Below, piece by piece: positions 56,218 through 64,000 of a stretch of 64,000 bases of DNA (position 1 is the first letter of the stretch; each line of letters begins with the position of its first letter). The notes under the pieces are model-generated. The model saw only the letters and a program-made list of their open reading frames with translations, was not told the DNA's origin and made no database searches. The translations under genes were made by a program, and so were the position numbers. This DNA comes from Micrasema longulum (Eukaryota > Arthropoda > Insecta > Trichoptera > Brachycentridae): assembly GCA_022494885.1 (NCBI GenBank), contig JAGVSM010003460.1:204095-268094 (forward strand), in the 5' to 3' direction.

Positions 56218-56440
56218 TAATGATCTCTTTAGCTTCATTAAAATCAACAGATGGAAGAATTAAATACATATGGATGTTCAAACTTAAGGAAAATGGTGAA
56301 TGTTACAGTGTGTAAAGTGTCCACTTAAGCCATAAATGCCTTGACTTCCATATTCCCTTCTCTTAAATGTTCTCCATCCCTGTTGTAATTTGTTAAACAA
56401 TATTTCCTCAAGTCCAGTCCTGTCTAGTTTTAAAGATTGT
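56218..56440 (+). repeat. FB1 arm, right side
   Basis: 'gcttcattaaaatcaacaga', 'tggaagaattaaatacatat', 'gtgtaaagtgtccacttaag', 'atgccttgacttccatattc', 'tgttgtaatttgttaaacaa', ending weakly in 'cagtcctgtctagttttaaa'. Confidence 0.7.
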
Positions 56441-56723
56441 ATCCATCTCACTTTGCACTTCCCATTTTAAGGACAAAATGACAAAAAGTCTTGACTTATT
56501 GGCTCCATATATATGTATGTAATATTTAGAAATCACCGTAAAAAATAAAAAAGGAGAGAATTCATTGGTTAAGTACACCTTGAAAAGAAGCTTTCGTCGT
56601 TTTGAAACCGGTCTGTAGAAAGAAAAAAAAAATCTAAAAACAAAGTTAGTTTATATTTATTTAAAAAACGCATTTATTACACATGTTAAACCAAATTTAA
56701 ATGCATATTTAAGCCTAAGCCCT
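56441..56723. other. No gene seen
   Basis: AT-rich. 'gtttt gaaaccggtctgtaga' near 56599 recalls the MT1 arm but is too short to call. Confidence 0.35.
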
Positions 56724-56945
56724 TCATGACTGAGGTCCCGGGTTCAATTCCTGGCAGGATTGTAGTGAAATATTTGTTAGAAAGATAATTATACGCAGCA
56801 ATATTTTACTGTCCCTGGACGGGCACTTGAAGCGTAAGAATGATCGACTTACCTTTACGAAGCAATTGATTAAAACACGCTGCTCTTAGTGTTCCAATAC
56901 AGTTTTTAATTCACCATTTGGTGCGGATAGACAAGTGATTATGGT
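56724..56945 (+). mobile_element. SN1 SINE, 5' end missing
   Basis: 'tgaggtcccgggttcaattc', 'ctggcaggattg' (B box GGTTCAATTCC), 'gtccctggacgggcacttga', 'agcgtaagaatgatcgactt' and the 3' end 'tcaccatttggtgcggatag'. Confidence 0.75.
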
Positions 56946-57984
56946 AAAAACACGTGGTTGTTTTTTTGTTTGTTTAGCAAACTTGACGTAAATATTTGAA
57001 CTAGGGTTGGAAAACGTATTCATTAGTTATAAAAAACATTCTTATTATTAAAAGTAATTATATATTTACAAAGATATTAATCAAAAAATACCGGGCATGT
57101 CTTTTTGTAAAATCCCTCCAAGCTACTTTTTGTGGCTCGTTGGCGTAAATGTTTCATGAAAGACTGGGTCTACTTTACTTTATGTGGGACTTTTACTAGA
57201 TAAAGTAATAGCTGAGGGACGATACACATAATGAAACAAATAGACTTGACCAATCAAGAATCAATATCTATGGCGTCATAGAGTTCACTGTCGCTTGCTC
57301 TGTATAAACCAAAGGTTTGATTAACTCTTCAATTAAGATCTTGATTTATGTACAATGATTCTCTCAACTCTTACTATACCAATTTGCTTGTCCAAAAGGT
57401 GTCATACATATTTTTAAACGAAACTCTCGTTTTTGGAAAGGGACGTCCTTTGTTTTATTAAAAATATTTGAAGTCATATTATACATAAATACCACTTTTC
57501 TTCCTAAGACTGATAACTTAGTAAAATTTATACCGAAAGGTTAATCATCTGAATCTATCACGGCCTCCTGTGGCGCTAGATAGAATGTTTATTGATGAAT
57601 GTCTAATAATTAAATGAATGTATTTTGATGAATGTCTAATAATTAAATGAAAAAATAGTAGAATGAAATAATTTTTTTTTTAAAACTAAATGTTCTGGCT
57701 ATGTTTTCAATGTCGTTTATTTTTACTTCTAGTTTTTTTAATTTTTTTTATTCTGTTTAACCCTTATTGTGGCAGAACAAACAAATTTTTTTTTACTCAT
57801 TGATGCTTGAAAAGGCTTTAGAATCCCAAAAAAAATCAATTCAACTGTACATTTTTCATTGCCTCTTTCACTATGAATTATAAGGAGGGCTAAGATTCTG
57901 TTACTTTTCTTCGTATTGTATTCGAACTGTAGGAAATACTGTTTATTTTCTTGTATAATCAATTTCCAAAAATCCATTACCATA
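56946..57984. other. No gene seen; short tandem duplication
   Basis: A 33-bp unit ('tgatgaatgtctaataatta' plus 'aatga') is repeated at 57591-57655. A frame of 81 codons at 57983-57738 (minus) shows no motif. The rest is AT-rich. Confidence 0.4.
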
Positions 57985-58240
57985 ATAGTATTTTATATAA
58001 TTTTTATTTATTTATTAATTTACACGCCCTATGGGCTTTTACATATTTTAGAAATTACATTTAACTGCAGCAGTGAAACATGAGTATGTAAATTTAGTTA
58101 AAATTTTAACATCAATTTAAACAATAATATATTTTATCGTATTTGCTAAAGAATTGCATATTTTTTTACCTTGCTTATAATGTACAAGCTTTATATTTAT
58201 TTTAAGGGGATCGTTGTTGATTTGTTTACTTAAAAAAATA
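57985..58240 (-). pseudogene. LINE fragment: RT C-terminal residues and 3' UTR
   Basis: Minus strand: 'NIKLVHYKQGKKICNSLANT' and 'IKYIIV', a C-terminal pattern like '..YGKKIWNSLPNDIK'. A 3' UTR follows with 'gtaaaagcccatagggcgtg' and a (TAAA)n tail near 58005-58020. Confidence 0.55.
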
Positions 58241-58639
58241 ATGTTCTGTTAAATTTTCTTCTATGAAAAAAATTATTAAATGATATTTTTATAATATGTA
58301 AGGATCAGATGGGATGTTTTGACTGTGGCCATTTATTTGTGTGTTGTCATTCGTTAACAGACCTTCCAATTCTTTTTATCCAGGTAAAATTGATATATTT
58401 TATTGCTTTTATAATATATCAATAATGTATACTGTTACTTCTCTTGATAAGTCCATACGACGAATCACTATATGCACATTGTGTAACTTCTTAGACCTCT
58501 AATAATAATCATTATTTTGAAAAATTACGTAACCCTTTATATTTGTGAAACAAATTTTATTTTAGACATTTGCTTGTTGAAAAGGCTCCAGAATTCCATA
58601 CATTTTTTTTGGTTTTAATCGAAGTTTATTGTGCATTGT
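58241..58639. other. No gene seen
   Basis: AT-rich, with no shared repeat. Confidence 0.4.
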
Positions 58640-58912
58640 GATAATCATCATCATCATTATTTCCTTTCCGCACCTAATGGTGCATAAGGCACTGCATTGG
58701 TACATCAATCGTGGGTATCTTGATCACATTTTTTTTGTTACATGAAGATAATATGGTCAGTCTTACGCTTAGGTGCCAGTCCAGGTACTATGCAATATTC
58801 TAGTGTAAAACACCCTTTTAAATAAATATTTCAAATCAACCATGGCGGAAATCGAACCCGAGGCCTCTTGTTTCGTAGGAAAACGCCCTGACCATTACAA
58901 CAGAGGACGAAA
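58640..58912 (-). mobile_element. SN1 SINE, near full length
   Basis: The (ATC)n tail 'atcatcatcatcatt' at 58643 is followed by 'cctttccgcacctaatggtg', 'cataaggcactgcattggta', 'cttgatcac', 'ttaggtgccagtccaggtac' and the head 'gcggaaatcgaacccgaggc', 'ctcttgtttcgtagg', with 'cctgaccattacaac' at the A box. Confidence 0.85.
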
Positions 58913-59959
58913 CTGTGATAATGCAGCTAAAATGAAAAATATGAGTAAGCAGTTTTAACTGACTGCAGTTTTACTAGTCTTACATGATAAACAATGAAAT
59001 TACAAATTAATTTAATTCATTTTATAGATCAAATGATTGTTAATTTTTTAAAACATCTTTACGATTTTTGTAATTAGCAATCTGAAGGCAACTATAAAAA
59101 TCTTAAAAATATATTTATATATTTAAAACTACAGAAAAGGGTTAATTACACTGATTTATATATTGATTGATGTAGATAGGCTATTGAAGTTTTGTATGTA
59201 TAATATATTTCTATGGCTTGGATCTATAAGGGCCATTGTTGTAAATCAAAATATTACCAGAGACTAATTATTTAGCTATTTTGCGGCGTTATAATGAACT
59301 GTTCGACGTCTTTAAAAACACATATTAACCAAAAAAAATATCACACACGTATGTGTGTATATAATTTATAACTAAACAGGTACAAACATTTTGTAAACGG
59401 CATCGACCCTTTTCAAAAGAGTAGCAAGAAAAAAATGAAATATGACATATGCCCTTTTAAATCCAAGCCATACATTTATTACTTTTATGGAATTGTTATT
59501 GAATTTTGGTTATTCGAAGTTATTTAAAAATATATGATTTGAAATATAATTATTTGTGTAAACAGTATAACAAATTACACAAAGATACTTCTAGAAACAT
59601 TGATATCATTGGAGACTAAAAAGTAAAAAGTTTCCAAAAGAAACGTTTTCCAATCATTGTTGCCTTAGATAATTGACGTTTTGATTCTTTTTATCATATT
59701 TCAAATCTAAATAATAGTATTTTGTGTAATTTTATGCTTCATTTTAAAAAATCTTTAATATTTTTTTAACATTCCGAGATTAACAATAAAATATTACTTG
59801 CTCTGAAAATATGTATGTGTCTATGTGGGTGTTGCTAGTAATTTGCTTTTTGAAAAAAAAATTCTTGATCAGCTGGTCTTCAATATTATTCAATTATTTT
59901 CTTCGATCAACTGAAGGGAAGTACATATTTTGAACATATAGTTTTTACCGTTTTAGGAG
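58913..59959. other. AT-rich, no gene seen
   Basis: No recognised element or frame. Confidence 0.4.
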
Positions 59960-60190
59960 CTGTTGGCACACTATTTAGAGCTAAATAAGCTTTCGGGTTT
60001 TTGGAACTAAGTCAGGTTCTCTAGTTTCCGTTCCGCGAAGGCTTTTCGTTTCCGTTAAATTGCGAAGGAGCTTAACTCTCCCAATTCCGGGAACGTATTC
60101 AAAAGTAACATAACCGCTAAACTTTGTTTCCTCAGCCGGTCCTATTTTTCCCCGAGACTCGGGGGAAAGAAAAACTTTTTGCATTTATGG
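59960..60190 (-). other. Island of ordinary base composition with a 67-codon frame, unidentified
   Basis: Rich in CG dinucleotides compared with the rest of the window. The minus frame 60184-59981 starts with ATG and reads MQKVFLSPESRGKIGPAEET, then FEYVPGIGRVKLLRNLTETK, ending before a stop. No splice signals of note, no recognised domain and no second copy. It could be a first exon, a repeat absent elsewhere here, or chance. Confidence 0.25.
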
Positions 60191-60499
60191 TACCTAATCC
60201 CCAAAATTCCCCTCAAACTTGTATGTATAGACATGGTTATATAATCTGCACCGATATAGGCAACTTTATAGAACTATGTTATATTGATAAGTAATGTACA
60301 CATTTTTAATTATTCACTATACACACAAGCAGATGAATTATACATTTCTGTGTGAGAAATAAAACCAGAGCCCAGGACGAAGGTTTTCGATTCAATTCGC
60401 TGTTGTCACGTATAAATTATGAAATTAGAAAACTGAGTGGAGAAAAATTCTAATGTGCGTACTATGCTTGAGCGGCTTGAGGTAGCGAGCTCAATTTTT

Positions 60500-60605
60500 T
60501 TGAAGATCAATATGAAATATTTCTTTGTAAGGTGATTTTACGCTGCGATATTTCACTGTCCTTTGACTGGCACCTGGACCGTATGATTTATCACCTTATG
60601 TTGTG
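60500..60605 (+). mobile_element. SN1 SINE, middle part
   Basis: 'gaagatcaatatgaaatatt', 'gatatttcactgtcctttga', 'ctggcacctggaccgtatga' and 'tttatcacctta' are the SN1 body. Both ends are missing. Confidence 0.6.
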
Positions 60606-60689
60606 GCCAGTGGTTCAATTTACGTGATAGTTGTTCCTCGTAAAGAAAAGGTTAATTAAGTCGACTCGTACACATTACTTTTTATTTTT

Positions 60690-60870
60690 TTATTTATTTA
60701 TTTATTTATTATTTACATACAATATTTCATTTTAGCTATTTTAAGACATTTTTGAAATTATTTTTTTTTTTACAGGACTCACCAAGCTAATGAATATGGC
60801 TTGTGGGTAAAGATCCTATACAATTAATAATATGATAGTCCTACATGGTTTTATAATAATAATTACTACT
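60690..60870 (-). repeat. LINE 3' tail
   Basis: A (TTTA)n tract at 60690-60710 followed by 'cattttagctattttaag' and 'caggactcaccaagctaatg' resembles a minus-strand non-LTR 3' end. No protein is recognisable. Confidence 0.35.
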
Positions 60871-61084
60871 AACTTAGATATAGGGAGCGAAAAAAAAGTA
60901 CATGTAATTGATGCTTTCAAAAAAATATTTAGAAGATGTAAAAAAAAGCAAAAAATAAGTGAATGATCACGCAATTTTAAGATAAAAAAATAAATAAATA
61001 CAGAACCGGAGTACCAAAATTTTAAACAGAAGTGTGTACATATTTAATAGGCACAAAGCATTTTATTAAAAACATTATTTATTA

Positions 61085-61512
61085 ACATATCCATATCTAT
61101 ATCTATATCCATATCTATATCTATATCTATATCTATATATATATCTATATCTATATCTATATCTATATCTATATCTATATCTATATCTATATATATATCT
61201 ATATCTATATCTATATCTATATCTATATCTATATCTATATCTATATCTATATCTATATCTATATCTATATCTATATCTATATCTATGTCTATGTCTATGT
61301 CTATATCTATATCTATATCTATATCTATATCTATATCTATATCTATATCTATATCTATATCTATATCTATATCTATATCTATATCTATATCTATATCTAT
61401 ATCTATATCTATATCTATATCTATGTCTATATCTATATCTATATCTATATCTATATCTATATCTATATCTATATCTATATCTATATCTATATCCATATGT
61501 AAGTCTATATCT
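61085..61512. repeat. Hexanucleotide satellite (ATATCT)n
   Basis: About 70 near-perfect units of ATATCT. Rare variants are TATATATC phase slips near 61137 and 61190, and three ATGTCT units at about 61286-61302 with another near 61423. Edges are ATATCC variants. The open frames through it (Asp-Ile or Ser-Ile repeats) are a consequence of the repeat. Confidence 0.97.
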
Positions 61513-61524
61513 TGCATTCGTTTA

Positions 61525-61835
61525 TTAGTGTGTAGTTGAATGTCGCGCCGATGGATGGCGGGATCGTTTTTGGCTCGGTCGGCAATGTCGCCTGATTTGC
61601 GGCCGACGAACATCCGGTGTGTGTTGAAACAGCTTTGAAAACGCGGTTTTGAGAATTTTACACTGGCGCTTTCAACTTCTTCTTGTGTGCTCACGAAATG
61701 ATAGAATTCACCCCAGTGATGTTTTCATTGAATCAAGGATCATAGTAGACGCCCTAGAACATTCTAAGGTCAGTTTTCTTTATCTTTTTTTGACGGGAGA
61801 TGATTGTTGTTTGTATGGAACTGCTGGTACATGAA
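61525..61835 (-). other. U1 repeat copy 2, unidentified
   Basis: Less AT-rich and with several CG dinucleotides. The minus-strand peptide (about 61694-61510) includes FNTHRMFVGRKSGDIADRAK and NDPAIHRRDIQLHTNKR, which aligns with the 44609-44977 frame. The match extends upstream at nucleotide level ('atctcccgtcaaaaaaagat', 'actgacctt'). On the plus strand the same DNA has an acceptor-like 'gtgtag' at 61534 and a donor-like AAG/GTCAGT at 61768, present in equivalent positions in copy 1. The sense strand is therefore not certain. Confidence 0.35.
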
Positions 61836-63255
61836 CATTAAACGCATCGCATTAACAAAGTTTAATGAAATTATGAAGTTACTATTACACGTAATGCAAC
61901 TTATTATACAACTAACATTCATGCAACAGTTGATATAAATTCTCCATTTTACGCGTGTGCGGATAGGTATATGACGATGAGGATGAACGATACAGCTAAA
62001 ACGAGTTAAATCCAATTTAAAATTAACTGTACTAGTAAAAATAAAAACCTCAATTTCAATTTGAAATTCCGAAATTTTCTTACCTTAGAAGATTCAAGAA
62101 TATATTTGTTTTACAAAATCCATTAATTCTGAATTCGACATCGGTAGTAAATGCAATACGACTCATATGGATATGTTTCATCAATATATATTTTCTTTCT
62201 AAAACGTTTTTTACCTTAGATTAGCCGTTGAGCTGAAAACAATCGGTCGGGTTCTGGTTCAATTTCACAACCAGACCTTTATTATTTATTCTGTTTGGAA
62301 ACGAGAAACTCTATTCACCCGGTTTTTCACGTTCATTTACTATTGAAATATAAGCCACGTGATCCCAAGATATTTAAATTTTATATAAAACGATTGCTCG
62401 TAAAGCGGTTTAAAATTTCTCAAAGAACCGGGGTTTCAATCAAAATACTTACCTACGTTCCTCGTAAAATGGTGATACATACCTAATCTTGATGCACATT
62501 AGCCGTTTTAGTTCCAAAAGCCACCGATCTTTTAAATTAACAATTTTTCACCAAAGAGTTTGAGGTTCAGAAAAATATTTACAAATCTTTCAAATCACCT
62601 TTAATGCCCTAGAAACAGTCGGCCGCCGCCGCTCACCTTTGGTATTTTAGGTACTCGCCTTTTTTAAAAAACTTTACCACAAGCCAATGTGCATCTTTCT
62701 CAAAGTCTGTATCCGAACTAACAAACAAATGTATGTATTATAAAATAATTATTTAAAACACTACATCGTCATGTGTCCAAACTTGAAATAAAAATTTGTA
62801 TGCAGACAGGCAGCTTCAGAGTTTAGAAATATTCACAAAGTTTGATCGAATAACATAAAAAAGTATAACCTTAAAATGATCTAAAAGCATGTATTTTTAA
62901 ACATATCTTATACGTGAAAACAAACAGGGTTCTAAATAAAATAATGTCTGCAACAGGCGCACGGAGCATAACAAGGAAGGAAGTTAAGGGAAGCTCCTGC
63001 ATTTGTTTCTCATGCGATTTTAAAAAGAAATTTAACCACTATAAGGGTGTACCTTAAATATTTACCTTACTATCCAAAAAGAATAAACAGATCAATCATT
63101 ATTCATATTAATTTTGTTGAAATGTCAAAAAGGGATGTATTTAATATCTGACCTATAAATTAGTTGAGGAGTTGACAAAGCAACATCAGGGAGTGAGGTT
63201 GACAACAAATTAAAAATGTAATTCTTTTCATTTCAAAAAACAAAAATAACGCTTT
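61836..63255. other. No gene seen
   Basis: Mixed AT-rich sequence. 62220-62300 has 'ggtcgggttctggttc', a word also met near 27855, too short to define an element. A 63-codon frame at 62295-62486 has no motif. Confidence 0.4.
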
Positions 63256-63370
63256 TAAATATTTTTAACTATCACCTAGCGACTTTTCTTTATCTACCGA
63301 TTACTCGTCTCTTCGTCAGGGCACTAATAAAACTAGCACGTAAATCCCACTATTCATCTTTACCATACAC
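63256..63370 (+). mobile_element. MT1 variant, one arm
   Basis: 'taactatcacctagcgactt', 'ttctttatctaccgattact', 'cgtctcttcgtcagggcact' and 'aataaaactagcacgtaaat' follow the MT1 arm of the 47735 subfamily. The opposing arm is absent. Confidence 0.6.
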
Positions 63371-63629
63371 AACATTGAATGCCATCGAACTTACATTGAT
63401 TTATTTGAATGCTATTTTCTTGTACGTTAAACGAATTTACAGAGTAACAAAATTTTTGGCATGACAAATTTTGGAATTTTCAGAAGGATTAAAAAAAAAA
63501 TCATCTTTCAACAACGGATGTTGCTTTTTGTTCCCATACATTTATTTTCTATGGCAAACCAACTGGCATTATAATGTTTTTCCAAAATTTAACATAGATA
63601 TGTACAGAATCTAAAAAATGTCATACGTG

Positions 63630-63765
63630 AATGTGGAGGAATGACGAATGTTACACAGTGTGTAAAGTAATTACTCAACACAGCCAATGACAAATCATAA
63701 AACAAACCATTGTCGATCATAAGTTTTGTAAATGCCTAGACTTCCATATTTTCAATGATTTTGTA
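63630..63765 (+). repeat. FB1 arm
   Basis: 'gaatgttacacagtgtgtaa', 'cacagccaatgacaaatcat', 'cataagttttgtaaatgcct' and 'agacttccatatttt'. The phrase 'tcataa' plus following bases is duplicated inside the copy. The outer end is lost. Confidence 0.65.
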
Positions 63766-64000
63766 GATATTTGACATTTCATCTATTTATTTCATCTTTC
63801 GTACGCTGTACTCGGCGGGTTTATTGCTACAGAGCATTTAAGATTAGCTGAGTCAACGAGGACTTAACCCTTAAATGTTGAGTATCATTCCTTCTGTACA
63901 ATTGAGTCAGTTACATTAGGGCTTTGGTTCTGGGTGCTTTGGGTCACACGCCCCCTGTGGCGGTCTTCGGGAGGCTGTAAAGGCCGACATCGTTTGTTTC
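63766..64000. other. Unassigned right edge, GC-rising
   Basis: From about 63920 the composition becomes GC-rich ('acgccccctgtggcggtctt', 'cgggaggctgtaaaggccga'), unlike the rest of the window. It may be the start of another element or a gene outside the view. Confidence 0.3.

Noticed and set aside
61044..61694. Long minus-strand frame with an Asp-Ile repeat of over 100 residues, and its plus-strand Ser-Ile counterpart
   Set aside because: It is the hexanucleotide satellite read in frame. Only the segment beyond the satellite (61510-61694) has complex sequence, treated as U1.
62790..62820. Possible FB1 outer end (tgcagacaggcagcttcag)
   Set aside because: Only about 12 bases match and the surrounding FB1 words are absent.
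1..64000. CRISPR array, bacterial operons or prophage
   Set aside because: No regularly spaced direct repeats with unique spacers and no bacterial-style gene clusters. Base composition and repeats are those of an animal genome.

Overview
This window is AT-rich eukaryotic DNA, about two thirds A+T by eye. It holds no complete host gene. Dense tRNA-derived SINEs, many 5'-truncated non-LTR (LINE) retrotransposons, inverted-repeat DNA elements, small hairpin elements and long AT-only stretches point to an arthropod genome, probably an insect. That assignment is an inference from the style of the repeats and not from a marker gene. The window reads as intergenic or deep intronic sequence. Family names used here (FB1, MT1, SN1, SN2, SN3, RF, U1) are mine and come from comparing copies within the window.

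The only large coding element is a non-LTR retrotransposon at about 49.4-53.56 kb. Its single long ORF (49831-52834, one frameshift near 52390) carries an APE-type endonuclease and a reverse transcriptase with an intact YADD box, followed by a long AT-rich 3' UTR and a poly(A). At least a dozen other LINE pieces are 5'-truncated relics: 566-1645(-) and 5590-6330(+), which are the same family in opposite orientation; 17226-18140(-); 20695-21840(+); 24160-24790(+); 25476-25685(+); 25780-26050(-); 33830-34077(+); 35495-35893(+); 40255-40800(+); 47235-47650(-); 55430-55990(-); 57985-58240(-). Several further 3' tails have no recognisable protein.

Non-autonomous families fill much of the rest. FB1 has long arms that often meet head to head and occurs from end to end of the window. 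MT1 has inverted termini of about 90-130 bp. SN1 is a tRNA-headed SINE with roughly 270-bp copies and at least 15 instances. SN2 and SN3 are two further tRNA-headed SINEs. Several inverted-repeat elements occur once each (12922-13174, 19982-20322, 35981-36348, 37061-38325, 41907-42063, 55318-56175). Nesting is common, and two insertions into SN1 copies show clear target-site duplications.

Region by region: 0-8.2 kb is FB1, MT1 and an inverted LINE pair, with one possible terminal exon at 4864-5131(-). 8.6-14.4 kb has SINEs, a possible copia-type LTR and a cluster of repeated motifs. 14.4-17.2 kb is nearly empty. 17.2-28.7 kb is crowded with LINEs and SINEs. 28.7-43 kb is sparse AT-rich DNA with isolated elements. 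43-49 kb has degraded coding-like DNA, FB1 arms around an unclassified repeat (U1), and an MT1 palindrome. 49-53.6 kb is the retrotransposon. 53.6-64 kb has SINEs, nested inverted repeats and a hexanucleotide satellite of more than 400 bp beside a second U1 copy.

The best candidates for something undescribed are the FB1 family with its variable interior, the U1 repeat whose two copies look conserved at protein level, the 12.0-13.25 kb motif cluster and the possible exon at 4864-5131.
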